From Microbacterium sp. M28 (GTDB taxonomy: Bacteria; Actinomycetota; Actinomycetes; Actinomycetales; Microbacteriaceae): DNA of 64,000 nt. The stretch lies in contig NZ_CP107546.1 of assembly GCF_025836995.1 (NCBI RefSeq), positions 3,038,001-3,102,000 of the forward strand, written 5' to 3'. Under the pieces are notes generated by a model. That model was not told the origin of the DNA, did no database searches, and saw only the letters and a list, made by a program, of their open reading frames with translations. A program made the translations under genes and the position numbers. Numbering within the stretch: the stretch's first letter is position 1; every line of letters starts with the position of its first letter. Below are positions 52,247 to 60,787 of the stretch, one piece after another.

Positions 52247-53079
52247 GCGTCTCCTCCACTCGTCCCTGCAGCGGGGTTCTCCGCTCCGTGAGCGAGGGAG
52301 CGCCCCTTCTCCGTTCGTTGAGCGAGGGAGCGCAGCGACCGAGTCGAAACGCGCTCACCCCGAGCGACCACCCCTGTCGCGTTCGCGAGCGCATCGAACA
52401 GCACGTCGAGGCCTTCCCGCTCCGCGGCCTCGCGTTGCCGCTCGACGGTCGCGATGTCGCCGCGGGCGATGGGGCCGGTCAGGGCCTCGCTCGCGCCGCG
52501 TTCGCGCCAGTTATCGACGCTCTGTCGGACCAGCGGCGCGAGCAGGTCGCGAGCGTCCGAGACGCCGGCGGACTCGGCGAGGTGCTCTGCGGCATCCAGC
52601 ACGGTCAACACGAAGTTCGAGGCGAAGGATGCCGCCGCGTGATAGCTCGCACGGTGGGCGTCATCGACGGGGAACGGCCGAGCGCCGACGGCGCGGGCGA
52701 GGTGTTCCGCCGCCTCGCGGGCGATCGGCGTGCGCCCGTCGATCGCGGCGCCGATGCCGTGGAAGACCTCGGGCGACTCGGTGCCGGTGAAGGTCTGAAG
52801 CGGGTGGATGCTGAAGTCGACGTCGGTCAGCGGCGTGGCGCCCGAGACGTGGCCGAGCAGGGTGACGTGCGGTCGCGTGCGCGCCGCCGCCTCGGGGATC
52901 GCCGCATCCGGGACACAGAGGAGTGCGATGTCACTCTGCGGGATCTCGTCGGTGCGGCCGGAGGGCCCGCGGACGTCGAACTCCGTGGCGCGCAGCGCCC
53001 GTGCAAGGACCGTGCCGAGGCGGCCGGCACCGACAACGGCGATGGTCGCGTCCGACGTGAGAACAGCGGCAGGATTCAT
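52243..53079 (-). CDS. Rossmann-like/DUF2520 oxidoreductase of the pan operon
   Basis: 278 residues from ATG 53079. A Rossmann N-terminus (TIAVVGAGRLGTVLARALRATEFDVRGPSG) is followed by a DUF2520 helical domain (HPLQTFTGTESPEVFHGIGAAIDG; HRASYHAAASFASNFVLTVLDAAEHLAESAGV; LTGPIARGD). This family sits next to panC/panD across Actinobacteria (as with Rv3603c) and is a candidate ketopantoate reductase. The last 40 residues are encoded by a repeat-like stretch (52279-52356) and are probably an extraneous tail. It overlaps panC by four bases. Confidence 0.88.
   Translation of the reverse strand: MNPAAVLTSDATIAVVGAGRLGTVLARALRATEFDVRGPSGRTDEIPQSDIALLCVPDAAIPEAAARTRPHVTLLGHVSGATPLTDVDFSIHPLQTFTGTESPEVFHGIGAAIDGRTPIAREAAEHLARAVGARPFPVDDAHRASYHAAASFASNFVLTVLDAAEHLAESAGVSDARDLLAPLVRQSVDNWRERGASEALTGPIARGDIATVERQREAAEREGLDVLFDALANATGVVARGERVSTRSLRSLAQRTEKGRSLAHGAENPAAGTSGGDA
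52279..52356. repeat. Degenerate short repeat inside the 3' end of the DUF2520 gene
   Basis: TGAGCGAGGGAGCGC occurs at about 52290 and again near 52318, flanked by TTCTCCG, and continues to CGACCGAGTCGAAACGC. It resembles the dispersed TTGAGCGAGCGAAGCGAGTCGAAAC-like elements common in Microbacteriaceae intergenic DNA (from memory). Here it is translated. Confidence 0.55.
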
Positions 53080-53255
53080 GGCGGATTCCGGTCGAAAACG
53101 GGCTGCGGGGATGACCCGAGTATCCGCCTGAGGCGGCATCCGCTCCAAATCTGGAATCAGATAATCAAATCAGCATGCAGATCCACTAGGCATTCTGCTT
53201 CATTTGACCCATACGTGCTGGCCGATTTGATTCCACCGATGTCCGCGGTACGAGC

Positions 53256-53621
53256 TCAGCCGAGTTCGCGCAGCTCTGAAGTGCGCTCGCCTCCGGCGTC
53301 CCCGGTGTTGACCGTGCCCTGCGGCTCGAACAGCAGCGCGTGCACCTCGCCGTCCGCCTTCGGGCAGTGCTCGACGCCCTTCGGGACGACGAACACGTCG
53401 TTCGGCCCGAGGACGACATCGCGGTCGCGGAGCTGGATCGTCAGCTCCCCGCTGATCACCATGAAGAGTTCATCGGTGTCGGGATGCGTGTGCCAGACGA
53501 ACTCGCCCTGAAGCTTCACGACCTTGACGTCGTAATCGTTGATGCTCGTCAGGCGGTGCGGCTGCCAGTGCTCCGAGATCGCGGCGAGAGCGGTGTCGAT
53601 GTTGCGGACGTCGGTGGTCAT
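53256..53621 (-). CDS. Single-domain cupin protein
   Basis: 121 residues from ATG 53621. The cupin motif 1 GEFVWHTHPDTDELFMVISGEL supplies His-x-His and Glu metal ligands, and motif 2 PNDVFVVPKGVEHCPKAD the last His. It is a small beta-barrel of the mannose-6-phosphate-isomerase/anti-sigma type, function unknown. TACGCT on the minus strand six bases before the ATG suggests a leaderless start. The 176 bases between it and the DUF2520 gene are relatively AT-rich, with GGAATCA...AAATC and GATTTGATTCC forming a weak hairpin. Confidence 0.85.
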   Translation of the reverse strand: MTTDVRNIDTALAAISEHWQPHRLTSINDYDVKVVKLQGEFVWHTHPDTDELFMVISGELTIQLRDRDVVLGPNDVFVVPKGVEHCPKADGEVHALLFEPQGTVNTGDAGGERTSELRELG

Positions 53622-53645
53622 GGTTCGAGCGTAGAGCCCGTTGCG

Positions 53646-53683
53646 GGATGCCGGGGCGGGCGTGTGCTCCGCCCCCGGCATCC
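53646..53683. terminator. Hairpin downstream of the first hisD-like gene
   Basis: GGATGCCGGGG (53646-53656) pairs with CCCCGGCATCC (53673-53683), and the inner GGGCGG/CCGCCC strengthens the stem. It lies five bases after the hisD-like stop and upstream of nothing but the cupin promoter. Confidence 0.65.
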
Positions 53684-53687
53684 GATT

Positions 53688-55001
53688 TCAGAGCCGCTCG
53701 AGTCGCAGCGTCGCGGTAGCGCTGTGCGCCGCCATGCCCTCGGAATCCGAGATCACCTGCACGGCGTTCGCGAGCTCGGGCGTCGCCTCACGGGCGATCC
53801 GCTGATAGGTCAGCGGCTTCAGGAAGCGCGACACCGACAGACCGGCGCTGTGCTTGGCCCCACCGGCCGTCGGCAGAACGTGGTTGGTGCCCGCCATGCC
53901 CTTGTCCGAGTAGGCGACGGTGCTCCACGGCCCGATGAACAGCGACCCGTAGTTGCGGAGGTTCTCGTGGTACCAGTCGTCGTCGGCGGTGAGCAGCTCG
54001 AGGTGCTCGGGGGCGAGGTCGTCCATCAACGCCGCCGCGGTCTCACGGTCCTTCGCGACGGTGACCACGCCGTAGTTGCGCCACGCGGGGCCGCAGATCT
54101 CGGCGGTCGACAGGGTCTCGAGCTGACGCTCCACGGCTGCGATGACCGCCTTGCCGTGCTCCTCGGATGTCGTGACGAGCGCAGCGGGCGAGTTCGGACC
54201 GTGCTCGGCCTGGCCGAGCAGGTCAGCGGCGACGAGCTCGGGGTCGGCGGTCTCATCGGAGATCACCGCGACCTCGCTGGGACCGGCGAGCAGATCGATC
54301 GCGACGGTGCCGAACAGCTGGCGCTTGGCCTCTGCCACGAAGGCGTTGCCCGCGCCGACGAGCATATCGACCGGCAGGTCTCCGAGCAGTCCGTACGCCA
54401 TGGCGGCGAGCGCCTGCACACCGCCGAGCACGAACACGCGATCGACCCCGGAGAGGTGCGCGGCGTAGACGACCGCGTCGTTCGCGTTGCCGTCGGGCTG
54501 CGGCGGGGTGCACGCGATGACCGTGGGGACGCCGGCGGCCTTGGCGACGCCGACGGTCATGAAGGCGCTGGCCGTCAGGGGGAAGCGGCCGGCGGGAAGA
54601 TAGGCGCCGACCCGCGAGACGGGGACGTACCGCGCGCCGGTGACCAGCCCCGGGACGAGCTCGGTCTCGAAGTCCTTCAGGTGCGCACGCGACTCCTTCG
54701 CGAACGCCTGGGTCCGCGCGGCGCCGAGTTCGATCGCCTCGCGCAGGTCGCTCGGCAGACGATCACCGCTGGACGCGATCTGCGCGGCGGAGAGTTCGAT
54801 GTCGCGGCCGTCGTACCGGTCCAGCGTGCGCGCGTAGTCCAGGACGGCGTCGATGCCGCGCTTCTGGATGTCGCTGAGCATCCCGGAGACGGTCTCGATG
54901 ACCGCGGGATCGCGCTGCGCTGCCGGGGCATCGATGAGCGGGGTTTTGAGGTGGTGGTAGGAGCCGTCGAGGCTCTGCAGAACGGGTGAGCTGTAGCGCA
55001 T
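53688..55001 (-). CDS. Histidinol-dehydrogenase-family (HisD/HpsN-like) alcohol dehydrogenase, paralogue 1
   Basis: 437 residues of the HisD superfamily, zinc- and NAD-dependent four-electron oxidoreductases that turn a primary alcohol into a carboxylate. Kept are Zn ligands Gln264/His267 (GQAEHG), the catalytic Glu-His of DDLAPEHLEL, the Asp in YSDKGMAGTNHVLPT and a C-terminal His (GMAAHSATATLRL). The usual GPGN is GAGN. There is no histidine operon. It is divergent from an amidase-permease-LysR set with a LysR-type site between, so it should be catabolic, as in HpsN and similar paralogues. The substrate is unknown. Confidence 0.85.
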   Translation of the reverse strand: MRYSSPVLQSLDGSYHHLKTPLIDAPAAQRDPAVIETVSGMLSDIQKRGIDAVLDYARTLDRYDGRDIELSAAQIASSGDRLPSDLREAIELGAARTQAFAKESRAHLKDFETELVPGLVTGARYVPVSRVGAYLPAGRFPLTASAFMTVGVAKAAGVPTVIACTPPQPDGNANDAVVYAAHLSGVDRVFVLGGVQALAAMAYGLLGDLPVDMLVGAGNAFVAEAKRQLFGTVAIDLLAGPSEVAVISDETADPELVAADLLGQAEHGPNSPAALVTTSEEHGKAVIAAVERQLETLSTAEICGPAWRNYGVVTVAKDRETAAALMDDLAPEHLELLTADDDWYHENLRNYGSLFIGPWSTVAYSDKGMAGTNHVLPTAGGAKHSAGLSVSRFLKPLTYQRIAREATPELANAVQVISDSEGMAAHSATATLRLERL

Positions 55002-55058
55002 AGGAGCAGATTACGATCGGCGTGAACATCGGACAAGCCGGGACATCATTGTGTCTTT

Positions 55059-55075
55059 CATAGGGCTTGCCTATG
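55059..55075. promoter_or_regulatory. LysR-type binding site (T-N11-A dyad)
   Basis: CATAGG-GCTTG-CCTATG is a perfect 6+5+6 inverted repeat in the 154-base divergent region between the HisD-like and amidase genes. A looser GGTAAAT...CACCTAT copy follows at about 55085-55112. It fits a LysR recall/activation site. Confidence 0.65.
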
Positions 55076-55155
55076 GTTTTGCCACAGGTAAATCCATTGC
55101 CACCTATCGCCGCGTCCGCATTGCCGCCGGGTCGTCACCGCCCTAGCGTGTCCCT

Positions 55156-55944
55156 ATGCCCAAAGTCGCGGCGGTCAGTCCGACCATCGTCTTCGGTGAC
55201 ATCGAGCGCAATCTCGAGTCGATCGTCACCGCCGTGGTCGAGGCTGCCCACCGGGGAGCAGAGCTCGTCGTGGCGCCGGAACTCGCCACCAGTGGCTATG
55301 TCTTCGAGGACGCCACCGAGGCGCGCGGTCTCGCCCTCCGCGCGGACGATGCGCTCTTGACGAACCTCGGGCACCGGCTTCCGGCGGATGTCATCACCGT
55401 CTTCGGCTATGCCGAACGAGACGGTGACCGGCTCTTCAACACGGCGGCGGTGATCGGCCACGGACGCCGGCTCGCTGACTACCGCAAGTCCCACCTCTGG
55501 GACCAGGAGAAGGCCGTGTTCACGCCGGGTGACCACCCGGGGCTCCTCGTGGATACCGACGACTTCCGCCTCGGAGTGGCCATCTGCTACGACAATGAGT
55601 TCCCGGAGGTCCCGCGCGGTCTTGCTCTCTCCGGCGCGTCGATCCTCGCGCTCCCCGTCAACTGGCCGCTCGTTCCGCGTCCACCGCAGGAGCATCCGCC
55701 CGAGACCGTCCAGGCCATGGCTGCCGCCCGCTCGTCACGCCTGCCCATCGTCATCGCCGACCGTCACGGCAGCGAGCGCGATGTGCCGTGGACGGGCGGC
55801 AGCGCGATCATCGATGCTCACGGGTGGATCGCCGACGAGCAGGTCGAAGGAATCGCGCTCGCCGATGTCGAACTCTTCCCGGACGACAAGGCCATCGGCC
55901 CGCGCAACGACGTGTTCGCCGATCGGCGCCCCGAACTCTACTGA
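55156..55944 (+). CDS. Carbon-nitrogen hydrolase (nitrilase superfamily amidase)
   Basis: 262 residues with the Glu-Lys-Cys triad: Glu42 (APELATSGY), Lys111 (YRKSHLWDQEKAVFTPGD) and Cys144 (GVAICYDNEFPE). This places it among aliphatic amidase, carbamoylase or omega-amidase branches rather than true nitrilases. It hydrolyses a C-N bond of a small amide or carbamoyl compound in the cytoplasm. TAGCGT six bases before ATG 55156 gives a leaderless transcript. It is likely in one pathway with the NCS1 permease and the HisD-like enzyme. Confidence 0.9.
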   Translation: MPKVAAVSPTIVFGDIERNLESIVTAVVEAAHRGAELVVAPELATSGYVFEDATEARGLALRADDALLTNLGHRLPADVITVFGYAERDGDRLFNTAAVIGHGRRLADYRKSHLWDQEKAVFTPGDHPGLLVDTDDFRLGVAICYDNEFPEVPRGLALSGASILALPVNWPLVPRPPQEHPPETVQAMAAARSSRLPIVIADRHGSERDVPWTGGSAIIDAHGWIADEQVEGIALADVELFPDDKAIGPRNDVFADRRPELY

Positions 55945-56006
55945 TCCACTCCCGAACACCACCTGCGCAACCGGCGCCCGACCGGGCCGCGCGAAAGGAT
56001 GCCGTC

Positions 56007-57458
56007 ATGGATGCCGCCCCCGCCGCTCCGCGCACCGCTGCCATCGAAGTCAAATCGATCGACTACGTGCCGCTCGACGAGCGCACCGGAAAGCCGACCT
56101 CACTGTTCCCGCTGTGGTTCATGTCCAACGCCAACCTCACGACCCTCGCCAGCGGAATGGTCGGTGTCGCGATGGGCGCGGACTTCCTCACTTCGGTGCT
56201 TGCCGTCCTGCTCGGCTGCGCCGTCGGTACGGTGTTCACCGCTTTCCACTCCGCCCAGGGACCGCAGCTCGGGCTGCCGCAGATGATCCAATCGCGTGCG
56301 CAGTTCGGGTACCGCGGCGTGGCGGTGATCTGCCTCGTGGTCATCGCCAGCATCGTCGGGTTCAACATCTTCAACCAGATCCTCGCCGCCGATGTCGTCG
56401 CGACCGTCACCGGCATGGACACCCCGCTGCTCTGGTACGCGCTGATCACGATCCTCGCGCTCTCACTGGCGATCTTCGGTTACCACTGGATCCACCGCAC
56501 CCAGGCATGGCTCACCTGGCTCTTCCTCGCGACTTTCGGCCTCTTCTCCGTGCTGGCCATCTTCTTCGTTCCATTGCCCGCGGCGAGCTTCTGGTCCGGC
56601 GAGGTGAACTGGCCGGCTTTCCTGGTGCAGTTCGGGGCCGCTTCGGCGTACGCCCTGGGGTGGGCGCCCTACGTCTCGGACTACTCGCGTTACCTGCCGC
56701 CGCAGACCAGCCCCGCGAAGGCGTCGTTCTACACCTACTCCGGGGTTTTCGTCGGCGCCAGCTGGCTGATGATCCTCGGCGCGTACGTCGCGTCGCTCTT
56801 CGCCGGCCTCGATCCGATCGAGGCCGTCCGCCGAGCCGCCGACGAGGTCATCCCCGGCTCCGGAATCGTGCTCCTCGTGGCGGCTCTGCCCGCGCTCATC
56901 ACAGTGATCACCGTGAACATCTACGCCGCCGCACTCGAGGTCATCGCGACGCTGGACTCGCTGCACGGTGTCCGCGCCACCCGCCGGCTGCGCATCATCG
57001 CCTGCGCGGTCGTCGCGGCATCCGGTTTCCTGGGCGCCGCACTGTCGTCGGGTGAGTTCCTCGACAGCTTCGGCAGCTTCCTCGTGGTGCTGCTGTACGT
57101 GCTCGTCCCATGGACATCGGTCAACCTCGTCGACTACTACTTCGTGCGCCGCGGCACCTACGCCGTCACCCAGATCTTCGAACCGCGCGGACTGTACGGT
57201 TCCTGGGGTTGGCGTGGCCTCACCGCCTACGCGGCCGGCATCGTCGCCATGGTGCCTTTCGTGTCGACCGTCTGGTACACCGGCCCCGTGGCGACGATGC
57301 TCGGCGGCATCGACATCGCGCTTTTCGCTGGCCTGATCGTCTCCGGCGGCGTCTACGCGCTGCTCGGCCGCTCGCTCGATCTCACCGCCGAGCGCGAGCT
57401 CGCCGCCGCCGAATCGGCGCGCACGGGCATCCGCTCTGTGGCCTTCGGCACGCGTTGA
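56007..57458 (+). CDS. NCS1-family permease (purine/pyrimidine/hydantoin-type transporter)
   Basis: 483 residues, twelve helices. The NCS1 core is YVPLDERTGKPTSLFPLWFMSNANLTTLASGMVGVAMG in TM1-2, GPQLGLPQMIQSRAQFGYRG, YHWIHRTQAW and ALGWAPYVSDYSRYLPP (TM6 region). Substrates of this family are nucleobases, cytosine, allantoin and hydantoins. AAAGGA precedes ATG 56007. It lies 62 bases after the amidase gene and 37 before lysR on the same strand, probably one operon. Confidence 0.92.
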   Translation: MDAAPAAPRTAAIEVKSIDYVPLDERTGKPTSLFPLWFMSNANLTTLASGMVGVAMGADFLTSVLAVLLGCAVGTVFTAFHSAQGPQLGLPQMIQSRAQFGYRGVAVICLVVIASIVGFNIFNQILAADVVATVTGMDTPLLWYALITILALSLAIFGYHWIHRTQAWLTWLFLATFGLFSVLAIFFVPLPAASFWSGEVNWPAFLVQFGAASAYALGWAPYVSDYSRYLPPQTSPAKASFYTYSGVFVGASWLMILGAYVASLFAGLDPIEAVRRAADEVIPGSGIVLLVAALPALITVITVNIYAAALEVIATLDSLHGVRATRRLRIIACAVVAASGFLGAALSSGEFLDSFGSFLVVLLYVLVPWTSVNLVDYYFVRRGTYAVTQIFEPRGLYGSWGWRGLTAYAAGIVAMVPFVSTVWYTGPVATMLGGIDIALFAGLIVSGGVYALLGRSLDLTAERELAAAESARTGIRSVAFGTR

Positions 57459-57495
57459 GCGCCCCCGTCGCGGGTGATCGCTGTATCGTTCTCGC

Positions 57496-58422
57496 GTGAC
57501 TCTTGCTCAACTGAGGGCGTTTCTCGCAGCGATGGACTCGGGGTCCTTCACTGCAGCCGCGATGGAGATCGACTCCACCCAGGCCTCGGTTTCCGAACTC
57601 ATCGCACGCCTCGAGCGCGAGCTCGGATTGCCGCTGTTCACCCGTGGCGGACGCCGGCTGGTGCCTACAGCGGCTGCTCGCGAACTGCGCCCGCACGCCC
57701 TCCGCGCGGTATCGGCGATCGGCGACGGCATGGGCGCGCTCGCCGCGCTTCGATCGCTCGACGGTGGCATCTGCACCTTCGGAGTCCTGCGCAACGCGGC
57801 CTACTACGACCTGTCCGATCTGGTCGAGACGTTCCATCTGCGCCATCCCCACGTGCGAGTGCGTCTGGTCGGCCTGAACTCGGCTCTCGTGGCGGAATCG
57901 GTCGCGACGGGCGAGATCGAGGCGGGACTGGTCGTGCTGCCGATCTCGGCGACCGGCCTGTCGGTGACCCCCCTGTTCCGCGACGAGGTCGTCTTCGCCT
58001 CGTCGACCCGCGCAGCACGTGGCGGCGCCATCGGCATCGAGGAGATCGCCGCCGCGAAGCTCGTGCTGTACGACGCCTACGCCGGCTGGAACGATCCCAC
58101 GCGCCGGCAGCTTCTTGACCGAGCGCAGGCGCGGGGCCTGACACTCGAGCCCGCGATCGAAGTCGAACATGTCGAGACCGCCCTCGGGCTGGTGGCGGCT
58201 GGAGCCGCCGACACCATCGTGTCGCGCACCATCGCCGAATCCGACGCGTTCCCCGAGGACATCCGCACGTTCCCGCTCTCCGAGCCTCTGTACGACACCG
58301 TTGCCCTCGTGCAACGGGAGGGCGTGGTCATCTCGCCGGCGACACAGCGGCTCGCCGAACTCGCCCAGCAGATGCTGTTGGAACGCGTGACCGAGCACGG
58401 CGGACGCACGCGCCTTATCTGA
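57496..58422 (+). CDS. LysR-family transcriptional regulator
   Basis: 308 residues. The N-terminal HTH (LAQLRAFLAAMDSGSFTAAAMEIDSTQASVSELIARLERELGLPLFTRGGRRLVPTAA) is followed by the two-lobe substrate-binding domain. GTG 57496 sits six bases after TATCGT, suggesting an additional leaderless start within the operon. It most likely binds the dyad at 55059-55075 and senses the compound handled by the neighbouring genes. Confidence 0.92.
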   Translation: MTLAQLRAFLAAMDSGSFTAAAMEIDSTQASVSELIARLERELGLPLFTRGGRRLVPTAAARELRPHALRAVSAIGDGMGALAALRSLDGGICTFGVLRNAAYYDLSDLVETFHLRHPHVRVRLVGLNSALVAESVATGEIEAGLVVLPISATGLSVTPLFRDEVVFASSTRAARGGAIGIEEIAAAKLVLYDAYAGWNDPTRRQLLDRAQARGLTLEPAIEVEHVETALGLVAAGAADTIVSRTIAESDAFPEDIRTFPLSEPLYDTVALVQREGVVISPATQRLAELAQQMLLERVTEHGGRTRLI

Positions 58423-58454
58423 GGTGGCACGGCCACGTTTCGCGGACGACATGA

Positions 58455-58485
58455 CGAGGGGCCGGAGGGTCGCTCCGGCCCCTCG
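58455..58485. terminator. Bidirectional hairpin terminator
   Basis: CGAGGGGCCGGAG (58455-58467) pairs perfectly with CTCCGGCCCCTCG (58473-58485), loop GGTCG. This 13-bp stem lies between the convergent lysR and bicupin genes. Confidence 0.85.
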
Positions 58486-58494
58486 TGGTTCGGG

Positions 58495-59643
58495 TCAGTC
58501 GTCTTCCGTCGCCGTCACCATGACGCCCAGAGGCGCCAGGTAGCCGTTCGGGTCGATGGTCCAGTCGGCCGCGGCTGCCGCCTCGATGACCTCGGGCGCC
58601 CACTCCAGGTAGACGCGGTCGTCTCCGCCGTTGATCACGAGGATCTCGCCGGGTCCTGACTCGCCGTCCTCCACGCAGGAGTACGACCGCCAGGCGCCGA
58701 CAGGCACCGAGAATGAGTCACCGGCGCCGAGCGTCACGGTGGTGGACGGGTCGTCGTTGACGGTGATGGCCCAGCGCCCCGACTTGATCAGCAGCGCCTG
58801 CGTCTGCTGGTGGCGATGCGTGAGCACCCCCTGCCCGGCCTCCGCCCGCACCCAGGCGAGGTTGAAGGAGTGCGGCTCGTGGATGGACGGCACCTGCCGA
58901 CGGTTCTCCGTCATGCCGTACCCGATCACGAGCGCGACATCCGCCCGGCCGCCGTCGACGGCCGCGCACAGCAGCGAGTGCGACGAGTAGGCGCGATCGC
59001 CCGGCTGGACCACACGCGAACGCATCTCCTCGACCGAGTACGTCGTGAGCTCGTCGATGTACTCCTGCTTCATCGGCGTGATCAGGGCGACGTCGTCCGG
59101 CAGTTCGTCACCGGCGACGGTGTCGATCAGCCGGTTGTCCGCGGTCAGGTGCAGGCCGTAGGACTCGGCTTCACGCAGCACGGACGGCCCCCAGATGATT
59201 CCTCCGGTGTCGTCGCGCCCGAGCACGGTGTAGAGGATGCCCTCATCCGGGCCCTCGTTCGTGAACCCGCGGAAGATCCACGTCGGGATCGAGATGACAT
59301 CGCCATCGTGGCTGATGTACTCGCCCTGCTTGCCGTCCACGCCCCAGCGGAGGCGGAACTCGCCGCCCAGGTTGATGAACACCTCGGCGGTGAAGTGCAG
59401 GTGCAGGTTGTTCGAGATGCCGTTGGGCATACCGGCGGCGCCGGTGTTGAACCCGTGGTTCTCGGTCAGGTTGATGTACTGGCTGGCGTTCTGCGACACC
59501 CCGACCCCGATGAAGGAGTAGTTCTCCTTCTGGTCGGACCCCGGGGTCCGACAGTCGATGAATGCCGAGTTGCACGGGACCCAGTCCGAGCGGCGGATGG
59601 TCCGGCGCTCGATCTCCTTCGTGTCGACGATGACGTCGCTCAT
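58495..59643 (-). CDS. Bicupin (two cupin domains), putative dioxygenase-like
   Basis: 382 residues with two cupin barrels. The first (about 70-170) has SNNLHLHFTAEVFINLGGEFRLRWG, with two His and a Glu as metal ligands, and SIPTWIFRGFTNEG. The second (about 260-350) has GVLTHRHQQTQALLIKSGRWAIT and DSFSVPVGAWRSY. The arrangement is like gentisate or homogentisate-type dioxygenases and bicupin isomerases, but no specific match is claimed. It is downstream (22 bases) of the SnoaL-like gene in a LacI-controlled operon. Confidence 0.8.
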   Translation of the reverse strand: MSDVIVDTKEIERRTIRRSDWVPCNSAFIDCRTPGSDQKENYSFIGVGVSQNASQYINLTENHGFNTGAAGMPNGISNNLHLHFTAEVFINLGGEFRLRWGVDGKQGEYISHDGDVISIPTWIFRGFTNEGPDEGILYTVLGRDDTGGIIWGPSVLREAESYGLHLTADNRLIDTVAGDELPDDVALITPMKQEYIDELTTYSVEEMRSRVVQPGDRAYSSHSLLCAAVDGGRADVALVIGYGMTENRRQVPSIHEPHSFNLAWVRAEAGQGVLTHRHQQTQALLIKSGRWAITVNDDPSTTVTLGAGDSFSVPVGAWRSYSCVEDGESGPGEILVINGGDDRVYLEWAPEVIEAAAAADWTIDPNGYLAPLGVMVTATEDD

Positions 59644-59665
59644 GGTCTTCTCTTCCTCTTCTCGA

Positions 59666-60646
59666 TCAGTAGATGTTGCTCGGACCGACCGGCTCGTCGC
59701 CGCGCATTCCGGCGATCTGCGCGCGCAGCGCGATGTCGTCCCAGAGACGCACCTCTTTGACCAGCGCGCCCTTGTGGAACGTGAACTGCGAGATGCCGAG
59801 CACGTCGACGGGCTTGCCCGTCAGCGGGCCGTAGTTGGGCTTGCCGTTGTAGGTGCCGACGAACTTCCAGGTGACGGCGACGCGCAGACCCGCGTAGCGG
59901 ACGTCGTAGTTGGTCTGGATGTCGCGGATCTCGAACTGCCCACCGGGGAACGCCTCGAGGAAGCCGAGCAGCGCGCGGCGGTAGCCCTCGGGCCGGATGA
60001 TCACCCGGTTGCCGACCGTCACCAGAACCAGGTCGCGGTCGAAGTACTTCTCGACCTTCTGCAGGTCGCGCTCGTTCCAGACGGTCTGGATCATGTCGAT
60101 CACGCGCTCGACCTCGGAGCGGTGGTCGTCCGGGCGGGGGCCGGAGTCGCCGACCGAGATCGGGTCGGCGGGTGCCGGCTCGGTCCACGAACCCGTGTAC
60201 CCGCGGAAGGCTTGCGCCCTGGCGAGCTCGTCGAGGTCCGCGCCGCGAGCCAGCGCGCCGGCGAGCGAGTCGCGGACGACCCACTCCTCGACCATGCGCC
60301 CGCGCCGGTACAGGCAGTTCGCGATCGTGCGGCTGTGCTCCGAGGTCAGCAGGCTGCCCGAGAGCACGAGGTGCGAGCTGAGGAACGCGTCGTCGCCGCG
60401 CGCCTCCCAGATCACGTCCTCGGCCTGCCCGGTGCGATCCGGCGTGGCCGAGATGCGCATGAGAGTGCCCTCGATCACCTCGTCGCGCGTCGTCGAGGTT
60501 CCGTACGCGCCGTGGACGATCGAGTCCGGCTCGTAGTTCTCGCGGATGTAGCTGATGGAACGATCGACCCAGATGAGGTCGGTGACCTCGCGGATGAAGT
60601 CATCGGGGTCGGTGTAGGGCTGATAGGCGACCGGATCCAGTGGCAC
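59666..60646 (-). CDS. Tandem SnoaL/NTF2-like protein
   Basis: 326 residues made of two NTF2-like cone folds, about 20-150 (IRENYEPDSIVHGAYGTSTTRDEVIEGTLMRISATPDRTGQAEDVIWEARGDDAFLSSHLVLSG) and 175-310 (VERVIDMIQTVWNERDLQKVEKYFDRDLVLVTVGNRVIIRPEGYRRALLGFLEAFPGGQFEI). SnoaL-type domains act as small-molecule isomerases, cyclases or hydrolases. The start is GTG 60646 with AAGGAG nine bases upstream. It leads the operon with the bicupin; a LacI-like operator lies at 60718-60733. Confidence 0.82.
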   Translation of the reverse strand: MPLDPVAYQPYTDPDDFIREVTDLIWVDRSISYIRENYEPDSIVHGAYGTSTTRDEVIEGTLMRISATPDRTGQAEDVIWEARGDDAFLSSHLVLSGSLLTSEHSRTIANCLYRRGRMVEEWVVRDSLAGALARGADLDELARAQAFRGYTGSWTEPAPADPISVGDSGPRPDDHRSEVERVIDMIQTVWNERDLQKVEKYFDRDLVLVTVGNRVIIRPEGYRRALLGFLEAFPGGQFEIRDIQTNYDVRYAGLRVAVTWKFVGTYNGKPNYGPLTGKPVDVLGISQFTFHKGALVKEVRLWDDIALRAQIAGMRGDEPVGPSNIY

Positions 60647-60717
60647 GCTCGTTTACTCCTTCGTGAGACGTCGTCGACCATGAACCTCGATGCTCACGGA
60701 CTGGCGATGATTGGCAG

Positions 60718-60733
60718 TGTATGCGTATGCACA
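60718..60733. promoter_or_regulatory. LacI operator upstream of the SnoaL-bicupin operon
   Basis: ATGCGTATGCA here is identical to 10 of 11 bases of the site before the HisD-like gene (ATACGTATGCA at 61864-61874). It is 72 bases upstream of the SnoaL start, suggesting that one LacI protein controls both transcription units. Confidence 0.65.
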
Positions 60734-60787
60734 ACCGGATGCAAGGGTCATCGCTCAGACACACGCGTGTCAGGCCAGATGCACCGC

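Noticed and set aside
53688..55001. Annotation as the biosynthetic histidinol dehydrogenase hisD
   Set aside because: No histidine genes adjoin it, a second paralogue lies 7 kb away, and the neighbourhood is transport plus amidase under LysR control.
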